This document shows positions 1 through 9,216 of a DNA stretch of 64,000 nt, piece by piece. Below the pieces are notes generated by a model, which made no database searches, was not told the DNA's origin, and saw nothing but the letters and a program-made list of their open reading frames with translations. The position numbers and the translations under genes were made by a program. The stretch's first letter is position 1; each line of letters opens with the position of its first letter. The DNA is from Fusobacterium necrophorum subsp. necrophorum (GTDB lineage Bacteria > Fusobacteriota > Fusobacteriia > Fusobacteriales > Fusobacteriaceae). The stretch covers positions 930,001-994,000 of the forward strand of contig NZ_CP034842.1 of the NCBI RefSeq assembly GCF_004006635.1, written 5' to 3'.

Positions 1-1692
1 GACAAAGGAGATATTTTTTATAAAGCTAAGAGAAGAGGAATTCATGGGAAAATTTTTAATATGTATAAGTTTCGTTCTATGAAAATGAATGCTCCAGATA
101 TTCGAAATAAGGATAATTCAACATACAATGCTCCAGATGATCCTAGGATTACTAATATTGGAAGATTCTTGAGAAAAACATCTTTAGATGAAATACCACA
201 AATTCTAAATATTTTAAAAGGGAATATGAGTTTTATAGGGCCTCGTCCAATTACGACCAATAGACCATTAGAAGAATATGATGAAAAGAGAAAAATTAGA
301 TTATTAGTTCGTCCAGGAATTACTGGATATTCTCAAGCATATTATAGAAATTCTATAGATCAGGAAACGAAATTAGAGTATGATGCAAAGTATGCTGAAA
401 ATGTTACATTTTTTGGAGATATTAAAATAATTTTGAAATCTATAGATACTATTTTAAGAAGAAAAAATATATATATGAACAAGGAGAAAATTATGGATAA
501 AAGATTATTGATTTTAGGGGCTGGAAGAGGTCAAATTGGGCTATACAAAGCAGCAAAAGAGTTGGGAATAAAAACAATTGCTGGAACAATGCCAGGAGAT
601 TCATTACCATGTATAGAACTAGCAGATGAAGTATGTTATATGGATATTTCTAATCCAGAGGATGTACTGTCAAAATCATTTGATTTAAACTTAGATGGAG
701 TAGCGACATGTTGTTTGGATACTGGAATTGTATCTTTAGGTAAAGTATGTGATAATCTCAAATTAACAGGATTAACAGAGAGAGCAGCTGCTATGTGTGG
801 AGATAAACTAAAAATGAAGCAAGCATTTATTGATTATGGAGTGAGTACAGCTATGTTCTATAGAATTGGAACAGAACAAGAGCTCCAAAAGGCATTGGAA
901 ACACTTCAAATGCCAGTAATTATAAAAGCTACTGATTTACAGGGAAGTAGAGGAATTTATATTGCTCAGACTAAGGAGGAAGTTCTAATAGGCTATAGAG
1001 AAGCTATGAAATTAACAAGGAAAGATTATTGTATCATTGAAGAGTTTATTGAGGGAGAAGAATTTGGAGCTCAGTCTTTTGTATTCAATAATGAAATTTT
1101 ATTTGTATTGCCACATGGAGATGAAACTTATATGAGTCATACTGCAGTACCTGTTGGGCATTATGTTCCTTTAGAATATGATGACTCTATCGTTAGAAAA
1201 ATAGAAATCGAAGTAAAAAAAGCCATTAAAGCAATTGGTTTAAATAATTGTGCAGTTAATGTTGATATGATATTAAAAGGAGAAAAAATTTATATCATTG
1301 AAATTACAGGAAGGGTAGGAGCTAATTGCTTACCAGAATTAGTAGAGATAAACTTTGGAATTGAGTATTATAAAATGATTGCATTAATGGCTCTTAGTGA
1401 AACTCCATTGGCACTGTGGAATAAGAGAAGAAATAATATTAAAGCAGGGTATTCTAAGATGATTTTTTCAAATGATGTGAATGGAATTATTAATTCTTTA
1501 TCCTGTGATGTAAATAATGACCCAGATGTTAGAGAAGTAACCTTTTTTAAAAAAGTAGGAGACGAAGTAAAAATTTTTGAGAGTTCAAATGACTGTATTG
1601 GACAGATAATTGTAGAAGGAACAAATATGGAAATGTGTAAAATAAAAATGCAGGAAACTCTAGAGAAAGTAAAATTAGTATTGAATAAATAA
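1..1692 (+). CDS. Sugar transferase (partial) fused in frame to an ATP-grasp ligase
   Basis: The frame is open from base 1, so the N-terminus lies outside the window; ATG 61 is internal. Residues about 1-155 are the C-terminal catalytic part of a bacterial sugar transferase (PglC/WcaJ type, which puts the first sugar phosphate on undecaprenyl phosphate): MYKFRSMK, LRKTSLDEIPQ, FIGPRP and a final FFGDIKI block are visible. Residues 165-563 form an ATP-grasp enzyme with a nucleotide-like N-terminal fold (LLILGAGRGQIG), IIKATDLQGSRGIY, CIIEEFIEGEEFG and a metal-site-like IYIIEITGR. No stop separates the halves, but AAGGAG at 481-486 followed by ATG 493 is a perfect internal start, so the ATP-grasp may also be made alone (399 aa). 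Such ATP-grasps ligate a carboxylate to an amine; the substrate here is unknown. First gene of a polysaccharide operon. Confidence 0.8.
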   Translation, partial: DKGDIFYKAKRRGIHGKIFNMYKFRSMKMNAPDIRNKDNSTYNAPDDPRITNIGRFLRKTSLDEIPQILNILKGNMSFIGPRPITTNRPLEEYDEKRKIRLLVRPGITGYSQAYYRNSIDQETKLEYDAKYAENVTFFGDIKIILKSIDTILRRKNIYMNKEKIMDKRLLILGAGRGQIGLYKAAKELGIKTIAGTMPGDSLPCIELADEVCYMDISNPEDVLSKSFDLNLDGVATCCLDTGIVSLGKVCDNLKLTGLTERAAAMCGDKLKMKQAFIDYGVSTAMFYRIGTEQELQKALETLQMPVIIKATDLQGSRGIYIAQTKEEVLIGYREAMKLTRKDYCIIEEFIEGEEFGAQSFVFNNEILFVLPHGDETYMSHTAVPVGHYVPLEYDDSIVRKIEIEVKKAIKAIGLNNCAVNVDMILKGEKIYIIEITGRVGANCLPELVEINFGIEYYKMIALMALSETPLALWNKRRNNIKAGYSKMIFSNDVNGIINSLSCDVNNDPDVREVTFFKKVGDEVKIFESSNDCIGQIIVEGTNMEMCKIKMQETLEKVKLVLNK

Positions 1693-1715
1693 AGTCATGA
1701 TTAGGAGGTAAAAAA

Positions 1716-2945
1716 TTGAAGAGGCTTGTTTTATTTACAAATGAATTTCCTTATGGAAACTGGGAGCCATATCTTGAAACAGAAATTAAATACTATGATT
1801 GTTTTTTTGATGAAGTTGTTATTTTTGCTTTACAACTAAGAAAAGAACATTCTCATTCAGTTAGAAAAATTAGTGAAAAGATTAAAGTTATTCCAGTATA
1901 TTATACTTCTAGAATAATATACTTTATTAATTCTTTTGTAGCTTTATTTGATAGAAACCTATATAAAGAGCTATTTTTTCTATTCAAAAAAAATCGACTA
2001 ACTCCTTACAATATAGTTTCACTTTTTATTTACCTAAGTCGTTCCCACTATGAAGCTAATAAAATTTTTAAAAAAATTTCAAAATTGGAATTAGAAAATA
2101 GTATTTTTTATTCTTATCGTTTTGAATATCAACCTTATGTAGCCTTATTGTTAAAAAAAAGATTAAATATTGATATTAAAATAGTGGCAAGAGCACATGG
2201 GTATGATTTGTATGAAGAAGAACGTAAAAATAAATATATTCCATTTAGAAATATACTTTTACAAAATATAGATAGAGTCTATCCTGTATCAAAAAATGGA
2301 GTAGAATATTTATCTGAAAAATATAAAGAATATAAAGAAAAAATAGCTCTTTCTTTTTTGGGAACTGCGGATTATGGTTTTTCTGTCCCTAATATCATAG
2401 AACAAGAACCTTTTGAAATTATAAGTTGTTCAAATGTTATTCCAGTAAAGAGAATAGATAAAATTATAGAAGCTTTATCTCAAATAAAAAAGTATAAGAT
2501 TAGATGGACGCATTATGGTGATGGAATTTTAATGAAAGACATAAAAAACTTATCTAGGGATAAGTTGGGAAAAAATATAGAAGTTATTTTTAAAGGACAT
2601 GTTCCAAATAAAGAGTTGTTGGAAGAATACAAAAAGAAATTTTATCATCTTTTTATCAATACGAGCTCTTCAGAAGGGATTCCAGTGTCAATTATGGAAG
2701 CAAATTCTTTTGGAATACCTTGTATTGCAACAGATGTTGGGGGAACTAGGGAATTAGTTCAAAATAAAATTAACGGACATTTATTAGAAGCAGAATTTGA
2801 AGAAAAAATATTGTCTGAGAAAATTTTAGAGTTTATAGAGATGAAACAAGAAGAATACATCAACTATAGGATAAGAACTAGAAAATTTTGGAATAATAAT
2901 TTCAATGCTTCTTTAAATTATAGAAAGTTTTTATCTTCTTTCTAA
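1716..2945 (+). CDS. Glycosyltransferase family 4
   Basis: A 409-aa GT-B fold glycosyltransferase. The C-terminal half carries the GT4 nucleotide-sugar motif E-x7-E in SSEGIPVSIMEANSFG, followed by ATDVGGTRELV, and a donor-domain start at IISCSNVIPVKRID. The middle has ARAHGYDLY, seen in colanic acid and exopolysaccharide GT4 enzymes. It should transfer a sugar from a nucleotide donor onto the lipid-linked repeat unit at the inner face of the cytoplasmic membrane; donor and linkage cannot be read. Start is TTG 1716, fixed by AGGAGG at 1703-1708. It follows the sugar transferase/ATP-grasp gene by 23 bases and is probably cotranscribed with the polymerase and flippase behind it. Confidence 0.88.
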   Translation: MKRLVLFTNEFPYGNWEPYLETEIKYYDCFFDEVVIFALQLRKEHSHSVRKISEKIKVIPVYYTSRIIYFINSFVALFDRNLYKELFFLFKKNRLTPYNIVSLFIYLSRSHYEANKIFKKISKLELENSIFYSYRFEYQPYVALLLKKRLNIDIKIVARAHGYDLYEEERKNKYIPFRNILLQNIDRVYPVSKNGVEYLSEKYKEYKEKIALSFLGTADYGFSVPNIIEQEPFEIISCSNVIPVKRIDKIIEALSQIKKYKIRWTHYGDGILMKDIKNLSRDKLGKNIEVIFKGHVPNKELLEEYKKKFYHLFINTSSSEGIPVSIMEANSFGIPCIATDVGGTRELVQNKINGHLLEAEFEEKILSEKILEFIEMKQEEYINYRIRTRKFWNNNFNASLNYRKFLSSF

Positions 2946-2971
2946 AAAAAGATTAATAGGAGTTAAAAAAA

Positions 2972-4360
2972 TTGAAGAGAAAAATTTATTTGGAAAACAT
3001 AGCTTTTATTATATTAATTATGGGAATTATTAGTATAAGTTTTAACAATTTTCTGTTTATGGCAGTATTATTAACTTGGATTTTTTGTGTAAAATATGCT
3101 TTGAGACATTTTAAAGAAAGAGTTATGTTATTAGTTTTTCTTTCAGTTTTTTTTATCTTTTTGATAGGAAGAGATTTTGTACAAGTTTTCTTTGGTTATA
3201 AATTAGAAAATTTTTCAGATGAAATACAAAATTATGCTCATATTAGCTTGTTAATTAGTTTATTATCATTAGTGGGGAGTTATTATTTTTTTTACAAATT
3301 GAAAAGGAAAAAGAAGAAGAAGAAAGAAAAAAAATCTTATTCTAGAATTAGAGAAAAGACTCAGAAACTAAGCAGAATATTTTTTTTTGTGGTACTAATA
3401 TTCTCTTGTACATCAGAAATTATGCTAATTAAATATATTTTTAAATTTAGCTATATTCAGTATTATGTAGAATATTTTAAAGTCTTACAATCAAATTTAA
3501 TATTATATTTAATTAACAAAATAGAATTGTTACTCCCAATTATTTTGAGCATTTATTTATCTACCTTTCCACCCAAAAAAGAAGTAAGACCAGTATTTCA
3601 TTTTTATGGATTGTATTTGATTTTATCTTTAGGGAGTGGGCAAAGATCCAAATTCATATTAGGAGTAATATATATATTTGTGTACATTGTAAAAAGACAT
3701 TCTTTATCACCCTACGAAAAATGGTTTAAAAATAAATATGTAATAGCCTTATTAATGATTTCCCCAATTTTAATGATTTTTCTAAGTCTTTATTCATCTT
3801 GGAGAATGGGAATTAGTACAGATAGATCATTTTTAGAGTCTTTATTAAGCTTTTTTTATGAACAAGGAGTATCTTTAAATGTAATAAAAAGGGGATATGA
3901 ATATAAATATTTAGTTCTCCCCAATCATCTATATACATTAGAATTTATGAAAAGCGGTTGGATAGCGAGAATACTTGGTATTCCGATATATCATGGAAAT
4001 ACAGTCGAACATGCATTATATGGAGGAAGTTACACTCACATGATAGGCTATATTGTATTAAAGGATAGTTATTTAGCAGGCTTAGGAATAGGAAGTAGTT
4101 ATATTGCTGAGTTGTTTCAAGATTTTGGTTATATAGGGATTATTCTTGGAAATATATTGTATGGATATTTAATAGTTTCTATTGATAATATTAAAAAAAA
4201 TGATATCTTTTGGACAAGTATAAAATTTACTATACTACAGGCATTATTGTGGTCAATTAGAGCAAGTTTTTCAGGATTTTTGACTATACTATTAGCTCCT
4301 ACAACAATGCTAGCATTTTGTATTATTTTTATTAGAAAAAAATTAAGAAAGAGTATCTAA
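2972..4360 (+). CDS. wzy: O-antigen/capsule polymerase, Wzy type
   Basis: A 462-aa polytopic membrane protein with about ten to twelve hydrophobic segments and a lysine-rich cytoplasmic loop around residues 110-130. The C-terminal part (IYHGNTVEHALYGGSYTHM, then LGIGSSYIAELFQDFGYIG) resembles the periplasmic loop of oligosaccharide repeat-unit polymerases. Wzy proteins join undecaprenyl-linked repeat units in the periplasm. The start is TTG 2972, supported by AGGAG at 2958-2962. It lies between a GT4 gene and a Wzx flippase gene with short gaps, the usual order of a Wzx/Wzy operon. Wzy sequences diverge strongly, so the call rests on topology plus context. Confidence 0.8.
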   Translation: MKRKIYLENIAFIILIMGIISISFNNFLFMAVLLTWIFCVKYALRHFKERVMLLVFLSVFFIFLIGRDFVQVFFGYKLENFSDEIQNYAHISLLISLLSLVGSYYFFYKLKRKKKKKKEKKSYSRIREKTQKLSRIFFFVVLIFSCTSEIMLIKYIFKFSYIQYYVEYFKVLQSNLILYLINKIELLLPIILSIYLSTFPPKKEVRPVFHFYGLYLILSLGSGQRSKFILGVIYIFVYIVKRHSLSPYEKWFKNKYVIALLMISPILMIFLSLYSSWRMGISTDRSFLESLLSFFYEQGVSLNVIKRGYEYKYLVLPNHLYTLEFMKSGWIARILGIPIYHGNTVEHALYGGSYTHMIGYIVLKDSYLAGLGIGSSYIAELFQDFGYIGIILGNILYGYLIVSIDNIKKNDIFWTSIKFTILQALLWSIRASFSGFLTILLAPTTMLAFCIIFIRKKLRKSI

Positions 4361-4378
4361 TGCAGGAGAAAAAATTAT

Positions 4379-5812
4379 ATGAAAAGTAATGTTATTCAAA
4401 AATCTATTGTGTGGTCATTTGGTTCAGAAGCTGCAACTAAATTTATTGTTCCAATTACGAATGTAATTCTTGCTAGAATCTTAACACCATTTGATTTTGG
4501 GATGTTAGCAGTATGCAACATGTTAATAAGCTTTTCTGATATCATAACAGATGCTGGTTTTAGCAAATATTTAATACAACAAGATTTTCGAAATAAGAAA
4601 GAACAGTGTGAATATGCAACAGTTGCTTTTTGGTCAAATTTATTATTGTCTATAGGAATTTGTGTATTAATTTTTAATTTTCGATTAACAATAGCAAATA
4701 CATTAGGGAATAGCAATTATTCAAATGTTATTGTATTTTCATCTATACAAATAATATTTACTTCTCTTTCAAGTATACAAGTAGGACTACTAAGAAGTTT
4801 TTTCGATTATAAAAAATTATTTTTAGGTAGAATTTTAGTAGCAATTATTCCACTTTTAATTTCAGTACCAATTGCCTATATAACTAAAAGTTATTGGGCT
4901 TTAATTATAGGAAATATCCTAGCAACCATTATTAATGCCGTATTCTTAACAATTATGTCTCCTTGGAAACCAGCATTATTTTATTCTAGAGAATTACTAA
5001 AAAAGATGTTAAGTTTTAGCTTTTGGTCTTTATGTGAAGGATTAGCCAATTGGGGTATTTTTTGGTTTGATACCTTTCTAATAATATATGCTTATTCTGA
5101 GTACTATGTAGGGATTTATAAAAATTCAGCAAATATGGTAATGTCACTAATGGGAATGATTTCTGCCAGTATGAGTCCAGTATTATTATCTTCTTTATCT
5201 AGAGTAAAAAATGATAGAAAAAAATTTCATAATCTATTTTTATCTATACATCGGCTTATGCTTTATTTAATTTTTCCAACGGGAGTTGGTCTATTTTGTT
5301 ATAAGAATATAGTGACTTATATTTTATTTGGAAATAAATGGATTGAAGCTACAGATATTATATCAAGTTGGGGATTGATGATGATGTGTAGCTTAGCATT
5401 TTATACTTTTCCAGCAGAATTGTATAAATCTAAAGGAATACCTAAAGTATTATTTTTATTTCAATTATGCTATCTTTTTTTTATGATACCAGTTTGTATT
5501 TTTAGTCTAAAGTATGAATTCATAACATTTGTGTATATAAGGTGTTTTTGTGTTGTGGAACAAATGATAGTGAGTTTAATATTAATGAAGTACACTTTTC
5601 ATTTTAGTATAATTCAAATTTTAAAAAATATGACTATGCCTGCTCTAGCTAGTCTTGGAATTCTAATAAGTTACTGGATATTTCGTGGTCATATCAATAC
5701 ATATATCCATGAATTTTTGTTTATGATATTAAGTGCTCTAATTTATGCAATTGCCTTAGGAGTTTTTTTTCAAAAAGATATTAGAAAATTATTAAAACAA
5801 GTTAAACTTTAA
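4379..5812 (+). CDS. wzx: Lipopolysaccharide/capsule flippase, WzxC-like
   Basis: A 477-aa protein with about twelve to fourteen membrane segments. The N-terminus (SIVWSFGSEAATKFIVPITNVILARIL, read here only in part: ILARILTPFDFGMLAV) and FSDIITDAGFSKYLIQQ are typical of the WzxC branch of the MOP exporter superfamily. It should flip undecaprenyl-linked repeat units across the inner membrane for the adjacent polymerase. ATG 4379 is preceded by GCAGGAG. It is the first of three flippases in this window, which suggests that each belongs to a different polysaccharide cassette. Confidence 0.88.
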   Translation: MKSNVIQKSIVWSFGSEAATKFIVPITNVILARILTPFDFGMLAVCNMLISFSDIITDAGFSKYLIQQDFRNKKEQCEYATVAFWSNLLLSIGICVLIFNFRLTIANTLGNSNYSNVIVFSSIQIIFTSLSSIQVGLLRSFFDYKKLFLGRILVAIIPLLISVPIAYITKSYWALIIGNILATIINAVFLTIMSPWKPALFYSRELLKKMLSFSFWSLCEGLANWGIFWFDTFLIIYAYSEYYVGIYKNSANMVMSLMGMISASMSPVLLSSLSRVKNDRKKFHNLFLSIHRLMLYLIFPTGVGLFCYKNIVTYILFGNKWIEATDIISSWGLMMMCSLAFYTFPAELYKSKGIPKVLFLFQLCYLFFMIPVCIFSLKYEFITFVYIRCFCVVEQMIVSLILMKYTFHFSIIQILKNMTMPALASLGILISYWIFRGHINTYIHEFLFMILSALIYAIALGVFFQKDIRKLLKQVKL

Positions 5813-5841
5813 CAATGGATGAAATTATTATAAGGAAAATT

Positions 5842-6710
5842 ATGAAATCAATCATTCTTGCAGATGGCATTGGAACTAGACTTTATCCTGCTACTAAATC
5901 TATTTCAAAACAAATATTACCAATTTATGATAAGCCAATGATTTATTATCCATTGTCTGTATTGATGTTGGCTGGAATTCGGGATATCCTAATTATTTCC
6001 ACTTCTCAAGATATTCCTCTATTTCAAGACTTGTTAGGAGATGGGAAAAGTTTCGGGCTACAGATATCCTATGAAATTCAGCAAGAACCAAATGGTTTGG
6101 CAGAAGCCTTCCTGATTGGGGAACAATTTATAGAGAAGGATTACTGTGCATTGATCTTGGGAGATAATTTATTTTATGGACATGGCTTTACAGGGATGTT
6201 AGAAATGGCTGTTGCAAATCAAAGAGGAGCTACTATTTTTTGCTATTATGTTAATAACCCAAAAGACTTTGGTGTAGTAGAATTTAATGAAAAAGGAAAA
6301 GCAATTTTTTTAGAAGAAAAACCAAAAGAACCAAAATCAAATTATGTAATTTCAGGACTTTATTTTTTAGATTTCACCGTGATAGAAAAAGCAAAGAGAA
6401 TACTCCCATCTGAAAGAGGAGAACTTGAAATGATAGATATTTTAAAACAATATTTGAAAGAAAATACTCTACATGTCATCAACATGGGAAGAGGGGGATG
6501 GCTTGGTTAGATACAGGAACTCATGATAGTATGTTAGAAGCTTCTAATTTTGTGAAAGTCGTCCAGTCTAGACAGGGAGTTATGATAGCTTGTCTAGAGG
6601 AAATTGCTTATCGAAAGGGCTGGATTGATAAGAAACAACTAAAAGAGTTAGCAATCCCTTTATTAAAATCAAACTATGGGAAGTACCTGTTAAGTCTTAT
6701 TGAAAGATAA
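5842..6710 (+). pseudogene. rmlA: Glucose-1-phosphate thymidylyltransferase, frameshifted
   Basis: Start ATG 5842 has AAGGAAAA just upstream. The product matches RmlA (glucose-1-phosphate + dTTP to dTDP-glucose) through GTRLYPATKSISKQ, LPIYDKPMIYYPLS and LILGDNLFYGHGF. Two lesions are visible. The nucleotide-binding start reads LADGIGTRL where the family has LAGGxGTRL, so a conserved glycine is Asp. The frame breaks at a G5 run (6493-6497) one base longer than needed, giving GRGGWLG then stop; the next frame continues correctly with AWLDTGTHDSMLEASNF to 6710. The gene is therefore dead or at best made by slippage. It heads a decayed rhamnose cluster (rmlA, rmlC, rmlD, rmlB) that continues past an IS5 element. 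Confidence 0.85.
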
Positions 6711-6814
6711 TTATTACAGATGAATGAAATGGAATGGGAGTAATGCAAAAGATCCTACTCAATATTGTATACTAAAAAAATGAAAATATTTCCAGTAGAT
6801 TAGAATAGTTTCTA

Positions 6815-7676
6815 GAGCGTGTCTACGCAATCCTTTACAAAGTGTAAAAACTGTGAGATAATCATATAAAACAGAGGAGGTTTGATACAATGGAACAACT
6901 ACAAAATAGGCATGATTTAACCGATGCACAGTGGAATAGAATTGAACCGATTATCAAACAGCACTTAAATAAACGTGGCGGTTCAAATGCCAATGACAAC
7001 AGGGTGTTTGTCAACGCCTGCCTATGGATCGTAAGAACCGGTTCCCCTTGGAGAGATCTCCCCCCTCAATACGGCAAGTTCAATGCGCTCCATCGTAGAT
7101 ATAAACGATGGTGTGACAACCACATTTGGGAATATATCCTTGCAGAACTCATAACGGAACCCGACTATGAATGGCTGATGATCGATGCCTCCCATTGTAA
7201 AGTTCCCCCTCATGCTTGCGGAGCAAAGGGAGGAAACGAAGCGATAGGAAGGACAAAAGGGGGCTCAATACCAAGATTCACCTTGCGGTGGATGCGCATG
7301 GTATGCCACTGCGAACTCTTGTCACAGAGGGTACAAGAGCAGATTGCAAAATGGCAATCGAGTTGATCGAAGGAATGCCTGTGGAACACCTGATGGCGGA
7401 TCGAGCTTATGACACAAATGCCCTTGTGGAGTACCTACATCAACAGGAGGCTCAAGCGGTCATTCCTCCGAAGAGAAATCGAACGACCAAACGGGAGTAC
7501 GATAAGGCTCTTTATGAGTATCGCCATCTTGTTGAGAACACCTTTTTGAAGCTAAAGCAATTCCGAGGGATCGCTACCCGTTATGCAAAGAGCGTTTCCT
7601 GCTTTGTTGGAGCAATTCATTTGGCATCAATCGTTTTATGGTTGAGATGCCTTGTTTAATTTGTGTAGACACACTC
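6815..7676 (+). mobile_element. IS5-family insertion sequence (IS427/IS1031-like)
   Basis: The ends are inverted repeats GAGCGTGTCTAC (6815-6826) and GTAGACACACTC (7665-7676), one mismatch. Both ends sit in CTAG (6812-6815 and 7676-7679), the kind of target that IS427-group elements favour. The length of about 862 bp and a two-frame transposase fit that group. Base composition is clearly richer in G+C than the surrounding AT-rich genes, which points to recent arrival from another host. It lies between the rmlA and rmlC remnants. Confidence 0.85.
6890..7659 (+). CDS. IS5-family transposase made by frameshifting
   Basis: Two overlapping frames encode one DDE transposase. The upstream frame (6890-7366) starts at ATG 6890 with an AGAGGAGG site and gives the N-terminal DUF4096-like part plus the first catalytic Asp in LMIDASHCK. 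The downstream frame (to 7659) supplies LNTKIHLAVDAHG, the second Asp in LMADRAYDTNAL and the catalytic Glu in HLVENTFLKLKQFRG. The frames meet near the A4G5 run at 7254-7262, a classic slippery site, and a -1 shift there joins GRTKGG to LNTKIH smoothly. This is the normal expression mode of the IS427 group, so the element may still be active. Confidence 0.85.
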
Positions 7677-7706
7677 TAGTAGATTAAAGAATATTAGGAG
7701 AAATAA

Positions 7707-8248
7707 ATGAGCTGTTTACAAAAAATAGAAACAAGAATACAAGGACTGTTTCTCATAAAGTGCTCTTCTTTTCCAGATCAAAGAGGAAGTTTTTCAGAAT
7801 TGTATCGAGAGAAAATATTTCGAGAATTTGGAATTTTAAAAAGCTTTATACAAAGAAAATAATTTTTTCAAAAAAAGGAGTATTGAGAGGTCTACATATT
7901 CAAGTAGGAAGTTCTCAAGGGAAACTATTCGAAGTACTAAAAGGAAAAATTTATGATGTTGTTTTGCGGAGAGGGAGCTCCACCTATGGGAAATACTATC
8001 CTGTACTTTTATCTGCACAGAAGAACATTCTGTTTTGGATTCTGGAAGTCTTTGCTCATGGCTTTTTAAGTTTGAAAGAAGAAACTGTGATTCAATATTC
8101 TTACACCAATTATTACATTCCTGAGAATAAAAGAGAAATTCCGTGATCCAATCGAACTTTGGAAATAGAGTAGAGATTTTAAGAGCTTATTTTAATTAGA
8201 AGAGGACTTAATTTTATCGGAGAAAGATAAGAATCATCCTTTTTTACC
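7707..8248 (+). pseudogene. rmlC: dTDP-4-dehydrorhamnose 3,5-epimerase remnant
   Basis: The frame opening at ATG 7707 gives a RmlC N-terminus (FPDQRGSFSELYREK) that stops in FIQRK. The next frame carries KKGVLRGLHIQ, KLFEVLKGKIYDVV and FAHGFLSLKEETVIQYS, and a further shift leads to a recognisable C-terminus ILSEKDKNHPFL near 8215-8248. Several frameshifts make it non-functional. RmlC epimerises C3 and C5 in dTDP-rhamnose synthesis. Compare the better preserved second copy at 44,473. Confidence 0.85.
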
Positions 8249-8528
8249 TTTTCTATAGACTTTGTTTTTGATGGAAGTAAAGAAACTCCTTATTTTGGAA
8301 AAGGATGAAGCTACACCTCTTTCTATGTATGGAATGACAAAATTAGTAGGAGAAAAAATTGCTTTGCAATATCATAAATCTTTAGTAATCCGAACTTCTT
8401 GGCTTTTTGGAAAATATGGAAATAATTTTTGTCAGAGAATATTGACCAGTGCAAAGGAGAAAGAAAAATTGGCTATTGTAGGGGGTCAGATTTCTGCTCT
8501 AACTTACACAAAGTATTTGATATAATTC
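8249..8528 (+). pseudogene. rmlD: dTDP-4-dehydrorhamnose reductase fragment
   Basis: The codons just before 8262 read STDFVFDGSKETP in broken frame, and 8262-8525 gives LEKDEATPLSMYGMTKLVGEK, IRTSWLFGKYGNNF and a degenerate VGGQISALTYT. These are the central SDR catalytic block (YGxTK) and the following substrate domain of RmlD. The N-terminal Rossmann part and the C-terminus are missing. It joins the rmlC tail directly, which suggests a deletion removed the first hundred or so codons. Confidence 0.82.
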
Positions 8529-8534
8529 TCTTGG

Positions 8535-9092
8535 GAGCTATTCAAAGAGCTTGTTATGGCTTATTATGAAACATACAAACTTCCAATAAATATTACAAGA
8601 TGCTCAAATAACTATGGACCATATCAATTCCCAGAAAAGCTAATCCCTTTGATGATAAAGAATATCTTAGAAGGAAAACAACTACCGGTATATGGTGATG
8701 GTGGGAATGTGCAGGATTGGCTTTATGTAAAAGACCATGCTAAAGCTGTGGATATGATAATCCATCATGGAAAGATAGGAAAAGTTCACAATATTGGAGG
8801 GCTAAATAGTAATATTGTGAAACTCATTCTTGATACCATAGCAAAAATTATGAGAGAAGAAATAGAATACAAGAAAGTTTTAAAAACAGATTTAGAAAAT
8901 GTTAATTATCAATTAATTTTTTATGTACAGGATAGATTAGGACATGATGAAAGATATGCTATTCTTCCTGAAAAGATTATTACAGAATTAGGCTGATATC
9001 CGGAAACTACTTTTGAAACAGGAATTGAACTTACCATTCGATGGTATTTGGAAAATCAAATTTGGGTAGAAAATGTAAAAGATAAAAACTAA
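8535..9092 (+). pseudogene. rmlB: dTDP-glucose 4,6-dehydratase, C-terminal fragment
   Basis: The frame carries AYYETYKLPINITRCSNNYG, YQFPEKLIPLMI, VYGDGGNVQDWLYVKDH and DRLGHDERYAI, all diagnostic of the C-terminal half of RmlB. The NAD-binding N-terminal half is absent. After ITELG there is an in-frame TGA (8994-8996) exactly where the family has Trp (GWYPET); the same frame then continues YPETTFETGIELTIRWYLE to TAA 9090-9092. So this is both a deletion and a nonsense relic. It ends the first decayed rhamnose cluster. Confidence 0.85.
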
Positions 9093-9216
9093 GAATTAAG
9101 GAGACCAACTATGAAAAGTCAAGAACTTTTTTTTAAAATTTAAAATAAGAATTTTTGGCATAACAAAATTAGAGTTTGAAAACTCTTGATTTTTCATATG
9201 ATTTTAACTGAAAAAT

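Noticed and set aside
3300-3345. A/G-rich run in the polymerase gene as a possible slippage tract
   Set aside because: It is mixed AAG/GAA codons for a lysine-rich loop in an intact frame, without a long homopolymer.
7254-7262. A4G5 run in the IS5 transposase taken as a disabling mutation
   Set aside because: This group of elements normally expresses its transposase by frameshifting at such a site.
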